Positions 12,301-27,300 of a stretch of DNA of 64,000 nt are shown piece after piece (within the stretch, counting starts at the first letter, position 1; every line of letters begins with the position of its first letter). Source of the stretch: Sipunculus nudus (taxonomy: Eukaryota > Annelida > Sipuncula > Golfingiida > Sipunculidae). The position numbers were made by a program, and so were the translations under genes. The stretch lies in NCBI GenBank assembly GCA_026874595.1, contig CM049313.1, positions 64,172,159-64,236,158 on the forward strand, read 5' to 3'. The notes under the pieces are model-generated. The model was not told the origin of the DNA, did no database searches, and was given only the letters and a program-made list of their open reading frames with translations.

Positions 12301-15300
12301 CCATCCATGCTGTTGCCATCTGTTCCTCTTATTGATGAGTTCAACGTATTGGGCTCAAATTGTGCATGTCCTTAGACCTTAGACACCACCATCTTTTATT
12401 CAAGACTGTTGGTGCCATCTGCAATCATTTTGTGTTGCGTTCATTCTAACTTTTGCATTGGATGAAAATTGCTCATATCTCAGGAGTGGTTCAATGTATG
12501 GGTCGTAAATTTGGCATGTACATCCATCTTGGTGAGTTTTCTTGTTAACAAGACAGGTGGCGCCACCAATTTTCTCATTTTTCATTGAGTAAACTTAATG
12601 CCCTTTTCTCAGAAGTGATTTGCCATATTGGCCTGAAATGGTGCTTGTCAATAGATCTTGGATACCTCCATGTCATACTAAGTGCTGGTGGCACCATCTG
12701 CAATCGTTTTCAAGTGGCCTCCATCTGTGTTTTAGCTTTGGGTGAAAATTGCTCATATCTCAAGAGTAGCTTAATGTATTGGTCTGAAATTTGGCATGTC
12801 CAACCAACTTTAAGAGTTTTTTATAGACCAGCCAAGTGGTGCCACCCATCCATCCGTTTTCATAGAATACATTAATACCCTTTTCTCAGGAGTGATTTGC
12901 CCTATTGGCCTGAAATTGTGTTTGTCCATAGATCTGGGATACCTCCATTTCATAATCAATGGTGGTGGCCCCATCTGCAAATGGTTTTGCATGGTGTCCA
13001 CCCATCTGTTTGCTTTGGGTAAAAATTGCTCATATCTGAGGAGTGGATAGATGTATCAGCCTGAAATTTTGGCATATTTATCGATCTTGGATAGCTTTGT
13101 TGTGGAAAAGACAGGTGGCACCATCTGCTGTTCTGTTTTATAGAATACATTGATACATTTTTTCTCGGCTTGAAATCTTGCTTGTGTATTCATCTGTAGA
13201 TCTGTTTTTGGTGAAAATTGCACATATATGAGGAGTTTAATTGGCATCCCTGATGCAACAAATTTGGAGTCATGTCATGTCAGGAACATTCCATGCCTAA
13301 CCTTACCCATGCCTATGTGATTTGGCGGATACACGTAGTCACTTGTTGACTTCCTGTATTCTAGTTTTTAAGGATTTACATGTGATAAGTACAAGTTAGT
13401 TTTTCTCAAATGAGATGCGTTGCTTACCAGTCACTATATTACTGATCTTATTTTTCCATGGTTCAATTGTGAATAAATTGCTGAGTATGTGTCTCTGTCT
13501 CTGTTTTTTTAGAGCACCAGCCATGTCAGTCACTGTGTGGCCTTTGACCCCAAGGGGACAGGTCAAGGTCTCTGGTCAGATCTCTTGCAAGATGGAAGAC
13601 TTGACTCTTCCACAGGTAAGTCTTTAAAATACATGTTGTATGAACTCAGTGATGTCTCCAAGACTGGCCAATCTGAGACTGAGTCTGAGCCAAGACCAAG
13701 ACTTTGAGTAATGTGACCAAGACGATGGGATCTAATACTGATACAAAGACTGAAGACATGGGATCTGAGACTGAGGGCCAAGGCTATTGGCACAACCGTC
13801 ATGTGAATAAAAAGTACAGTCTGCACATCAGCTTCTAATATTATAATAAAAAACCTAACAATACAGCTTTCAGGTGACAGGAATCTCAGCACAGTTAACT
13901 ATTTGAAATTTGTAGTTGCTGGGTGATTTACGTGAACTCATTATTCTTATATTCTTGATGATAAAAACCAGGGCAAGATACAAGCCACTTTGCTGGCCAC
14001 CATGTTCACTCTCAAGTATGTTTACTTCTGTAAAGTAAAGTGAGCTTTGTTTTGTATCATATTCCCAACAATTATCATTTCTCTGGTCCTTGAAGTAATT
14101 ATATTATGAACAATTAGAATATTAAGTGTAAGACATATTTGAGAATGCACGAATGTGATGCAGATAAGAGAGCTAAACAGTCAGGGGGATAGACACTTCT
14201 GAGACTGAGATTGCAAGGTCCAAGGCCAAAAGCAAGACCATACGATCTGAGTGAAAAAGACGATAGGACCCAAGGCTATTACCAAGAGTGAGACCATAGG
14301 ATCTGAAACCGTGATTGCATTTTTGCGATGTCAAAGCTATATCAAGCATTTGCCCTAAATCTACTTTGAATAAACATTCTTTAGGGGACCACTACATTGG
14401 CATAGAAACATATATGGTAGCAACAAACAGAGGGAGAGCAACATTTTTTTTTTATTTGCTGAAATTTACTTAAAAAAATCCAAATTTTTAAGAGTCTGGT
14501 ATATTCTACTTGAGTAAGAATTGCATCAAGAATTGAAAGTAAAGAATCGATTATTGAATCCATTCTAAGGGCCCTCACAATTCACAAGCCTATCGTCTAT
14601 AAGACAGTGGTGGATTGTGGGTAAACAGAAGAACAGCTGTAGTGTGTTGTGTGGAGCATTTATGATGGTCAACCATATACGGTACACTGTACCTTAACAC
14701 CTGGCTGCAGTATCAATGAACTGATATATATTACAAACCTATGATATCAGTCTTTTTCTTGTATACAGTGAAAGAATATCAGATATTAGTTTATTGCACT
14801 GATGTTTTTAGAATCAAGTAAAGCAACAACCAGAGGACAGGAGCTTGCTTCTGCTGTTTGTGTTCAGTGTGATGTCATGCCAAACTCAACAAGTGAGAGT
14901 CAGTTTTGTTTGGCGTGGGACATGCCTGTCATTCATTTTGGCTCAAAGGAACAGTATTATTACAGGTAATACAAGTAATATATGATGTTCTTACAGTAAT
15001 ATAGGCTAAAATCACCAGTATATGTGTCAGTAATTCTTCTTAAATTTTGAAAATTAATGAAACATCAGAGGTTTTTACTGTATTTACCAGGTAATATATT
15101 TTCAGGGTTCAAACATGCTTAAAATCCTTGAAAATATTTTAGATATTTTCATAGCCTTGAAATGGCTTGAAGTAATCTTACTCTGAAAATTACCTTAGAA
15201 CAACTTTCATTTCACTTAAATTGCTTTCCATGACAGACAATGAGGACTCTTAGAGGAGCAAAAACATTATAACAAAGACAGCATTATTTTTAAAACTAGA

Positions 15301-18300
15301 AATATACCAGGAAAAAATTGTTATCAAATAAAAAGGGAAAGTGAGGGATGATCTTACAACTAATGGGGTGGTACAGGATCGCCCTGCAATCCAAATCATG
15401 TCCTTGGAAAAACCTTAAAAAGACCTTGAAAATTAAATAAAATCCTTTTATTATTATTTGTTTGCTTCCAGTGTGTTATTTTAAAGTTTCATCTGATCTT
15501 TTATATCTAAATTAGCTATTTGTTGTAGATGGTACACAAAGTTTTTTGGTTGTGATGGAAACGCATCACCATCTCTCACAAGTTATGCCCTCCATATGTA
15601 TCCGGAGTGGGAGAGGAAGATTGAGGAATGGCAAAATCAGGTACTTCAAAGCAGGTGAGTGGAGAATCACTCTGTAATGAGGAATGGTATAAATGAAAAT
15701 CTGTAACAGGAAATGTAAATGAAGATTCAGTGTAAGTTTATGCTGTTGATATGAGTCTGAAATTGAGTCTAAATTTACTATAATGATCATATTGTTTCAA
15801 TTCTTTCAGCTACAAACTCACAATCATACAAAAATAAGAGTAGAAATTAAATAAACTAGTGGTATGGTATTAAAACGTTATGCCCTGATGGAATGATCCA
15901 AATATAAATATGGTTGCTGATCTGATGGAAGCATCTGTCATTACACATACAGTATTGCTCATTGGTACCACATTCCTTCTACCTGTTCATTTCATTCAAT
16001 CACTGCCTGCATGGGGAGCAATTGCTATAGACTGCCAATGAATATTGGCATCATGCCAAGTTAGATTGTCTGCCTGATGCCTGAGCAGTACCTTTGCTTT
16101 TTAAAAACCCTGGAATACCCTACCCTGATTGGTCAAAACATTTTGGCCCTGTGGTGCACTGCCTTTAACCTCAGAAGTAAAAAAACTTATGATTTTATAA
16201 TTATGACAGGTCTCTTCATTATCCTGTCAATCAAAGATTGATATAACTAAAAGATATTAGATGTTTTTCCTCTTTCAGTAATGGATAAGAATTTTTGTTA
16301 AAGTCTTAAAGGGACCCGCTCACATACAAGGCTTGCTAACCATCCATGAAGTAAAGATTTCTCCTAAAACTTTTGAAATTATTAATGTATCTGTCAATAT
16401 TTCCTTCTGAAAGGGTTCACTTCCCTGGGCACATTCAGTGGTACAAAACATAAACAAAGCACTCATGCAATCTGATGGCTGTAACTCCACAGATCAAGAA
16501 TATCCAACCTTCCTTCCACTGGTGTTTCTGTTGTGTATGTTCGTTCAAGTTTCTTCTCTTTTTGGGAGTTGCTTGCCGAAGATCAGACCTCTGGTCGTGC
16601 AGTCTTGTTATGCTAAACAGGCACACATGGACTGTATTTACTCACACATAAAATCATAACAACTTATAAAACAGGTGAATTGGAGATACATGTAGTAAGT
16701 CAGTGTTCTAGATTGATTGTGCTGGGAAACTTTTGTATTCAGCAAAAAATGAAAAAAAATTATGTGAGATAATACATATATTATTACAAACATTAATGTA
16801 TATTTTATATGTTGCCCATAAAGTCATGAGGGGAAAAACAGGAAAAATTTTACCATCCCTCTCAAACCACCATGAAATATTTTCCTGTTATAATTCTGTA
16901 ATTTCTGTTTAAGATGCGCTATTTGAGAACAAAGCCCTTTGCGAAACATTGAAAATTGTGCACAGATTTTGCCTCATGGATATTAAACTAGCTTGAGTAT
17001 ATGATGTGTTTTATTTCAGCAAGTTGCCATCTTGGTATAAATCTGCCCTGTTTAACGAGCTGTACTTCATCAGCGATGGTGGCACAGTATGGCTGGATGT
17101 GGGAAAAGAGCACAGCAGCAGCCAGCACAGCAGTGATGACAGCCTGCCAGAACTTGTTAAACAGTATGGAAGATTTGCCTACCTAGAAGGTCAGTGGTAT
17201 TAAGTGTTTACTGTAAAATATTTTGTTGTATTAAATAACGTAATGTTATGTTATATTTTTTAAAATTATTTTGTATCATTATATTATTAAATTGTGTATT
17301 TTATTATATTTTACACTATAATATTATGTTTCATCATAATGTCATATTTTTATGTTATATTATGTTATATTATATTGAATTGTCTTTTAATATATATTAT
17401 TATATCTTATATAACTTCTTTATTATTTTGAGATTTGTCATATTATATTATATTAAATTATATTAAATTATATTATAAAAGAACTTTTTACTTCAAGTAA
17501 ACAAAAAAGACTCTTTTGTGCAAAAGGTTGTGTTACACATACATATATGGTAAATTAAACACATACTGGTAATATGAGTTATGTGTATTTTTTCTAGTAA
17601 TGAAATATAGGATAAAATACAAGCTATCAGGAAAAGATACAAGAATGCATAATCTGAAATTGAATATCAATATTTTGAACCAGTGAGACATTATAAATGA
17701 ACCCTTATCATGTGAATTAATATAATGTTTACTTATCAGGGCATGAATACAGGATGTACAACACCTATGATGTCCATCACTATGCATCTTTTGCGCTACT
17801 GATGCTGTGGCCAAGGTTACAGGAGAGTCTACAGTATGACATTGGTGAGGGCTGTATTGACAATACCCCCATAAAGATGATATTTTTAAGCAGTTGTTAA
17901 AAACATGCACATTTATAAATAAGTGTGTGTGCATGCATTTTTATTGGCTCTCATGCAGCATACTAAAAGTAATTATCAGATCAAACTTTTGTTTTATACT
18001 CAATGTCCACGCAGTCCACGGGGTGTGAGTTCTTTTGTCCCCCCCCCCCCCCTTCTGCGGATCACAGGGGCATTGATTTGGGTTTGTCTGTCTGTCTCTC
18101 TGTCCATCCGTCAGGTTTTTCGTTTCCATGTGATAACTTTCCTAAATGTTATCCGATTTTCTTCAAATTTGGATCAGTGATTGATCTCATGCATACCTCC
18201 ATTGGGATTGGTTTATGAGTGACTAACTGAAAAATATCTCTCTCCAGCTAAAAAAAACTAAATTCTCAAATTTGGTCAAATTTCTCAGTGTCTCAGTTTT

Positions 18301-21300
18301 ATGTTCACCTGCAGATATCTCCACATGTCATAGTGGATTTTGGTCTTATTTCTCAATATGTTTTAGTTTTTATGTTCGCCTGCAGATGTGCCCACATGTC
18401 ATAAGTTTTTATGTGCCCTCAAGATATTCTCCGCATGTCATAATTTTGGTTGCTTATCAAGCATGAAAGACAACAAGATCCCAAAGCAGGGGACATTAAT
18501 TCCACAAATTTGCTTGTTGTTGTTTTTTCCTTTCTTCCTATCAGATCATATTGCTTCTCATTAATACTCTTCTTATTATGTATGAATAATCAATATTTCT
18601 TGTAACTGATTGGTTTCTTGTTTCAGCATTTTGAATAAAATCATTATATTATGATATTATATAATGATAATATATTTTAACATTTGGTTATGGATTATAA
18701 ATTGAGCTGTATATGTGACAGGCCATGCTATTGGAGTGCAGCAGGACAGGACAGTTCGCTACTGTATGGGTGGAGCTATTGGGTTGGCAAAAGTACGCAA
18801 CGCTGTCCCACATGACCTTGGAGACCCAGGTGAGATCTACCTCACCTCTGTGTAAAGTTTCAAAGTCACATGATACTCAATTGACTATATCTAATAAGAA
18901 TATCATATATTTTATCACATTTTCTATATTTTCATTAAATCAAGTTAATATGAAAATATACATGTAACTGCATCCTTTTTCATTTCACAAGTGAATGTGA
19001 AAAATTAGTTGTCTAAATCACTTGTGTCATAATAATATGTAGCAAACAGGTAAACCATTTGTTATATATAACACTACCAGAAATATTGATCGAAGCATTT
19101 TCCCAGTAGCTTTAGCCCTATTAAAATTTTAATTTTATTCTGTGTTCAAATTTTGTTACTCTACTACAAATTTAATGATAAATAAAAAAAATGTGAAATA
19201 TATCATAAGGCTCAGTTAAGATAATAAACAGTTACTTTGACATAGTTGTTGTTTTCCATTCAATAAAATACACGATAAGGTACCAAAAAGTCACTGAAAA
19301 AATGTGAAAATATACTGGAAAATAAAGAAAAGATACAAAAAAAACACTGGAAATATGCGTGAGATACCGTATTTGTGTAATACATGGAATGTTTGACTTT
19401 TATAACAGATGATGAGCCCTGGATAAAGATGAACGCATATCAGATCCATCCAACTCAGGAGTGGAAGGACTTAAACACCAAGTTTATCCTGCAGGTTTAC
19501 AGAGATTATATCCATACAAAGAACAAGCAGTATCTTACAGATATGTACCCCAAAGCTAAGGTAAGTTAAAATAAATCTTACCAGTATTACTAAAGGCTTA
19601 AAGATATTATATCTATACCAAAAACAAACAGTAATTGACAAATATGTGCCCTGTGCAAAGGTATGTTACATTAAATCTTACCAATAAATCTGAATTGATG
19701 AATCTGGATATATAATTCATGAGCATGGTTAAAATCATTTAAAAAGAATTATCCAAGAGGCATTCAAAGAAGCTTTCCGAAATATAATCAACTATTTATA
19801 GTTTGCACATGTATTTCTCGTATCACAAATGTTCTGCACTATGTGGCCCAATTAATTTCTTGTTGATTTCTTGGAGATAGATTTGCAGCAAATGAGAGTG
19901 CCTCTCCTACACTGGGGATTCCAGATCAAATCCAATAATTTAATGTACAACCATTTCACAAAATGTCAATGCAATTCATCCTTAATATTATTATTTTTTC
20001 CACTGGCCCTTCATGTTTTGGCCTAGGGCCATTTTGGCCCTCTGACATTAGAGAGTCTTCGACCAGTGTACTGGGGTCAGAGTGCCTGTACATCCTTCAG
20101 CAAGGACTGTTCTATAAGGCTCGTGAGGACTCAAATATTTTTGTAATTTTTAGCTCAGCTGACTGTAAGTCATCTGAGCTATAGCGATCACCCTTTGTCC
20201 GCCTGTCTGTTTGTCCGTCTGTCCGTCTGTTAACCTGGCACAAGTCGTAACCATTGGACCTAGAAACTTGTAACTTGACATTCTGAGAGGTCCATGAAAA
20301 ATCTCCTTGGAAACCAGAAATTAGGTCTCTGTTTCCCATATCCTTTAAGCTATGGGGCCAAAAAATACCCCCCAGACTAGTAAAAAATTTTATACAAAAA
20401 CTTTAATATCTCATTAACTACATCAGTGATGGTCATGATTTTTGGCATACGTATTGATCATGAGATGTTCCATCAGTTCTTGCAGACTGGTGGCGCCACC
20501 TGTATTTTTCGATTTTTTTTACAAATTTTTTCTCTATTTTTGAGACCTTGAAAATTGTGAACATCTGTTAACAGGGCACAAATTGTAAAGACTGGACCTA
20601 GAATCTTCATTCTTGACACACTGAGAGACCTATGAAAAGTCTCCATGGAAACCAGAAATTAGGTCTCTGTTACCCATATCCTTCAAGCTATGGGGCCCCA
20701 AAGTACCCCCTCCCCTCCCCGAATAGTCAAAAATTTCATACAAAAACTTCAATTTCTCATTAACTACATCACTGATGGTCATGATTTTTGGCATACATAC
20801 AGATCATGAGATGTTTCATCAGTTTCTGCAGACTGGTGGGGCCATCTGTATTTTACAATTTTTTTACGAATTGTTTTCTCTGTTTTTGAGACCTTTAAAA
20901 ATATGAACATCTGTTAACAGGGCACAAATCATAAAGACTGGACCGAGAATCTTCATTCTTGACACAGTGAGAGACCTATGAAAAATCTCCACAGAAACCA
21001 GAAATAAGGTCTCTGTTATCCATATCCTTTGTGCTGTGGGGCTCCCAATTACCCCCGCTCCCGCCTCCCCCCCCCCCCCGAATAATGGAAAGTTTGATAA
21101 AAAAAACTGCAACATCTCAATAACTACAACACTGATGGTCATGATTTTTGGCATACATATTGATCAAGAGGTGTTACATTAGTTCCTACAGACTGGAAGC
21201 GCCACCTGTATTTTTTCAAATTTTTACAATTTTTAGCTCAGCTGACTATAAGTCATCTGAGCTAAAGTCGTGGTCCATTGTCCGTCGTCCATCCGTCTGT

Positions 21301-24300
21301 CCGTCTGTCCGTCCGTCTGTCCGTCCGTAAGACTGGCACGTTTCGACACCATTTGACCTACGAATCTGAAATTCGCCATACAGTGAGATGTCCCCAAAAT
21401 CTCCTACCATGCTGAAAATTTGGTCAATAAGACTTTGTTCCTTCGAGATATTAAGGAAAAACCTCAATTTTTTATTAGAAATCTATTTTTACACTTCAGG
21501 ACTGCCTAATATCAAAACCACTCATCTGGTTTTCTACATATTTACCATAAATATTCCTCTATATGGTTCCTATGTACATGCCAGAAATTAAGTCAGTATT
21601 ATTTAATTAAAAAAAGTTATGGGCCCAAACATAATGGACTTTGTAAAAAAATCAGGAAAGATATTTGGTCACTTAAGACCAAAAGTGTTAAAGGTAGGGA
21701 CTTTTTTTCAGTATTACAACTTTAATTGATCAAAATTTAATTGTATACCAAAAATCAGATCAAAATCTGTTAAATTTTTTTAAATATTGGCAAAAATATA
21801 AAATTGGTACCTTAAATTTTGCCCAAGTTTGACCATGGCACGTTTTTTTCTTGTAAGTTCTGTGGATTTAATTTTCACAGTATGTTTTTGTTAGCATTTT
21901 GTCTGTAAACACCAAAAATTTGAAACCAGTTGATCAAAAACTGTAGGTTTTCAAGCACCATGTCACATCAAATTTACATCAAGCTAGTGTTATGCAGTTT
22001 GCTAGAGCTCAGCTCCCCAGCTTCAGCTCTAAGTTCCTTAAATTTAGCATACAGTTAGATGTCTCCAAAATCCCCTACCATGCCAAGAATTTGATCACTA
22101 GGACTTAATTCCTTCGAAATATTAATGAAAAACTTCATTTTTCCATTAAAAACCCATTGTTACACTGTAAGACTGCCTAATATCAAAACCACTCATCTGA
22201 CTTTGATCATATATAATATACATATTTTTCTATACATTCCCTATGCACATGCCAGAAATGATGTCAGTATTGCGTAATTGTTTTAAGTTATGGGCCCAAA
22301 CATAATGCACTTTTTAAAAAATCAATAAATATATTTACTCCCTTAACAAGAGGATTGCTAAAGCTAGAGATTTTTTGTCAGGGATGTAACATTTTTAATC
22401 AAGATTCAATTGAATACCAAAAATTAGTTCTGAATTTTTCAAATTTTATTAGTTATTAGTATAAATATAAAATTAGTACCTTAAATTTTGCCCAACTTTG
22501 ACCATGGCACGTTTGTTTCCTCAGAGCACTGTTGATATAATTTTCATATCATGCACACATAAGGATTTCATCTTTGTAGTTTAGAAAGCTGAAAGAAATT
22601 GGCCAAATATTGTACCTTTTATTAATGTTTTTATGAGACCATGTCAGACCCAGGCTTAATCCAGCCCCTCTTCAGTCACCTGTATGTTGACCTTTCATCA
22701 GATTACGCACGCTTGAGCGAAGCATACACTGGGGCAGCCAGGCAGCTAATGCCCAGCCACAGTTGATCCAGGTGTCCAACCCAACTCATCTTGTAGTTGT
22801 TTTGAAAAACAACATAACAATAAACAATAAATTAATAATTTTGTATTGTTTTTTTATAAAAAATTAAAGAAAAATTAATAGAAAAGGAATTTGTTAGTTG
22901 ATGAGTAACAGAAAATTAACTTGCAGTTACTGATGATGTAAGAATCTTGTATGGATGGATAGAATGTCAATGTCAATGTTATTCCAAATAACACCATGCA
23001 GTCACCTATGGTATTTTTCAGTTCAATTCTAATGATAAAAAAATAAATCATATTATTCATTACTAATCATTAGGGATCATATGAAGGAAATTAATGATAG
23101 AAAAAGATGCAGTTGATAATATTAATCTAGATTCCTGCTGTGTCTAGTGTGTACATTGATGTGAAATTAGTCCAAAATGAATATATTACATTTATTTTTT
23201 TTAATATGAATAAAAGCCATAAAAACAGGTACTTATGATCATTATTTAAATTTGTGAATTTTGTATATTCTGGATTCTCAACATCTTTGTTTGGCTAAAA
23301 CTGAATAAATACTAGACATGGTGCAAATGCTTTGCAAATGTATTTGAATACGAATATGAATAAGTACTGCATTAAAAAATTTTATTGCATAAGAATGGGA
23401 ATTCAGGTTAAAATGAAAGTATTTGAATACCAGTGCAGATACTTTCAGAATGTATTCATGAATGCATTCATGAATATATTCTATAATATTATTTCAATAA
23501 TCATTTCAGTTATGTTTTATTTTAAAAAATCATATGATTTTCTTATTATTTTTTTTAATAAAAATTATATTGGCACAATATTTGTTATAAAATTTTAATA
23601 AATAGTTAAACTCTTTTATTATATGTGCTGCTTATAAGTCATATGGCCAAGTCAAAATCTGAAAATAGCACTCCATTTGTTAATATTATAAATGAAATCA
23701 ATCCTCTTCCCTGTCTCCAAAGATACTATCAAAATCATACATAAGCTAAACACCAACAACCCATAATAAAGCTTATATTTATTACCACACAAAACAAGCA
23801 TGTGCCTCTTTCCCAAATCATATTTTTTATCATATATAACAGCTGAGCGCCGTGACCCATGGATCCTTGTTTTTCTCTATTTTTGAGACTAGGGTTGGGA
23901 CGGTTACCGGTATACGGTGTTATCACGATATCTGACAGCTGCGGTTATCATACCGTCAACTTTCCTTTTATCGCGATACCACGATATCAATTTTTGTTCA
24001 GGATTTTGGTTCACAAGCAAGCCCTTGAAGTACAAATTAAATTTATTTCAAAGAATCACATTTATTTTTTATAAACCACATGTATTTAAATACACGCGTG
24101 TGGGTGGAACCGTGTGCTTACAGACTTCGGGATTAGTCGGAAATGTCCGGAAGTAGCAGGATGAATCGGAGAGGACAAAAGCTTGAGAATTCCAGGAGAA
24201 AATAACATTATAATGAAAGAGCAATAAATACACATATTTATGCTTTTATTGCATGGAACGAAAATGTCAACATAAAAGTGTCTCCACTGAATTGAACATT

Positions 24301-27300
24301 CCATATGGGTTGCATATTTTGCCATATAAAATTGAGATGGTTTATTTAGCCATGATTGGTATGACACGCTCTCCGAAAATTAGCCGGGATTCTTCGGCTT
24401 TTATGTAGCTATAGGAAACTGATGGAAAGTTGTGACAAGGGTGATTCGACGATGGGGGCAGGACTTCCCACGCCTCAAGCTTGCACACCTGCAGGACCTT
24501 CATGCAACTTACATCACTTAATGAGTCATTCTGTGGTACTGGCACAATTGGTATAAATGATATTAATACTTAACTCCTTGTATAAAGTCAAGACTTTAAA
24601 GGTGGTTGTTATAAATACCATTATTGATGGGTTATTAATGCCATTATATATAATTAAAAATATTGCGATATCACGGTATATCGCGATAAAATTTGAATAA
24701 TTATCATGATATCAAAAACCCATTTCGTCCCAACACTATTTGAGACCTTTAAGGATGTAGTTATCTTTCAACAGGGTACAAATCGTAATGACTGGACCTA
24801 GAATCTTCATTCTTGACACAGGGAGACCCATGAAAAGTCTCCAAGGAAACCTGAAATTAGGTCTCTGTTACCCTTATCCTTTGAGCTATGGCACTCCAAA
24901 GTACAGCTCAGAATAATGGAAAATTTGATACAAAAGCTGAAGTATCTGAACAACTAATGCAGAGATCACCATAATTGTGTGCATGGATATTGATCATGGA
25001 GTGTTACATCAGTTTCTGCAGACTGGTGGCACCACTTATATTTGTTCAGGTTTTTTTACGAATTTTTTTCTCTATTTTTGAGACCTTTAAAGATATGGAC
25101 ATCTGTTAACAGGGCACAAATCATAACAACTGGACCTAGAATCTTCATTCTTGACACACAGGGAGACCCATGAAAAGTCTCCATGGAAACCTGAGATAAG
25201 GTCTCTGTTACCCATATCCTTTAAGCTGTATGGCTCCGAAATACCCCCCAGAATGATGAAAAATTTGATACAAAAACTGCAGTATCTCAATAACTACAAC
25301 ACTGATGGTCATGATTTTTTGCATACATATTGGTCATGTGGTGATTCATAATTTTCTGCAGACTGGGTGCGCCACCTCTGAAAAGTCTCCCATGGAAACC
25401 TGAAATTAGGTCTCTGTTACCCATATCCTTTGAGCTATGGCACTCCAAAGTACAGCTCAGAATAATGGAAAATTTGATACAAAAGCTGAAGTATCTGAAC
25501 AACTAATGCAGAGATCACCATAATTGTGTGCATGGATATTGATCATGGAGTGTTACATCAGTTTCTGCAGACTGGTGGCACCATCTTTATTTGTTCGGGT
25601 GTTTTTACAAATTTTTTTCTCAATTTTTGAGACCTTTAAAGATATGAACATCTGTTAACAGTGCACAAATCATAACAACTGGACCAAGAATCTTCATTCT
25701 TGACACACAGGGAGACCAATGAAAAGTCTCCATGGAAACCTGAAATTAGGTCTCTGTTTCCCATATCCTTCAAGCTATAGAACTCAGAAGTATCCCTCAA
25801 AATAATCGAAAATCTGATACAAAAGCTGAAGTATCTAAACAACTAATGCAGAGATCACCATGATTCTTTGCATGGATATTGACCATGTGTTTTTATTAGT
25901 TTCTGCAGACTGGTGGAGCCACCTGTAATTTTTTTAAAGTTTATGCATTTTTTCTCTATTTTTGAGATATATAAATACAGACACAATCTTGGCCTGTTGG
26001 TTAATCTGTTTGATGCTTCAGTTGAATGGGTATATACTACCATTCAGATGATAAAATTTCCTTTTGCGAATCTCTTCCCAGTCAGCTGAGCGTCATGACC
26101 CATGGGTCACTTGTTTTAAATGCCTCATGGCCCACAAGAACGCTGTTACTTGACATAAACCAAACCAATCGTTAGCTTTTTTAATATACTTTCATTTTGG
26201 TCTTTGAGTTCACATTTTATTATTTTATATTTAATAATATAAATGTAGCTTACAATTAAGATTATACACTGTTTACCACAAAATCAATGTAGAAGATTGG
26301 TGAATGTTGCAGTACATTCCCCCATATGGCTTGTATCATGACTCAAGTTAGGCTTACCAGTCCAATATCAATACCTACTGAGTCATTGTTCAGGCCACAC
26401 TTGGTAGCTTAGCTTATGAACCATGGGTCATTATGTAGTAAATTAGTCTTTTGCATGAAACTGCCATAAATGGTAATTATAAGAAGGTGGATGTGGCAAT
26501 CAAATGGCTGTTGGTATGTGTAAATGAGACTGTGCAAAACAACTTTGAAAATACAAAATTTGTATTCTTGAAAACCCCTTTTTTATGGGAACAATATTTG
26601 AGGAAATGAACCTAGGACAAGGTTTACTAAGCTGATTCTCCAGCTTTAGTATTTTCTTCAAATAGTGATTTTATAAATGCAAATAATAAATTTGCATGAA
26701 TAATTCTTGGATTTTTATTAATACCTCTGCCTGGTGGCATCATATAATTTTTGTTACGCTTGATTACTGGTTGATTTGTTAGCAGGTTTACTCAAAATGA
26801 TGTTAACAGATTTTTAGCAAACCTGTGAGCTTATGCGATGGTGCAGCGTCGTGTGTCATCTGTTCATTAACCATAGCTATCTCAAAAACAGCAAGAGCTA
26901 GCTAGCATAACCAAATTTTTTGCAAATAATCAGTCATCTGAAAAACTCTATCCATTTTGTTTACTTTTTTAACTGCATTTTCTTAGATTTTTATAGGGAA
27001 AAAGCTGAAACAGCTTTGAAAATCTTCTTCTCCGAAACTGTCCAGCCAAATTGTCCAGTATTTCCAGAAATGATCCCTGGAACAATCTTTCTCAAGTTTG
27101 TTCGAATGGTTCAAGTTCGGAGATTTTTGGTCGAGTTACAGGAGGTTAAACCTAGTCATCTGTCCAAAAAAGCACACTAAAATTAAAATCTCAGAAACCA
27201 CTAGAGCTATCATCAGCAAATTTTATACCAATGTTTGTCACATGTCATATCTGAAATTGAGGTGTTGGTGGCGCCACCTACATTGATGTGTTTTTTACAA

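Larger units (their letters stand above)
20151..26115 (+). mobile_element. Helentron-like element A in intron 12, host of two nested insertions
   Basis: 5' end TAGCTCAGCTGACTGTAAGT, then CATCTGAGCT, forms a near-perfect hairpin with loop GTA. A GTCTGTCC block follows at about 20197-20230. The 3' end AGTCAGCTGAGCGTCATGAC, then CCATGGGTCACTTGTT, contains the inverse of the 5' subterminal repeat and a palindrome. It sits between T residues. The body is a tandem array of modules of about 340 bp with boundaries near TTTTTGAGACC. Subterminal inverted repeats, a microsatellite block, a 3' hairpin and insertion in a T run fit Helentron-associated elements. No coding capacity seen. Confidence 0.68.

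Noticed and set aside
25087-25842. Open frames of 67-68 codons on the minus strand ([16 protein letters not shown]-like), repeated at 34820-35367 on the plus strand
   Set aside because: They are 66 of 67 residues identical only because the DNA modules are copies of one repeat. The frames do not extend past the modules, and the composition follows AT-rich repeat DNA.
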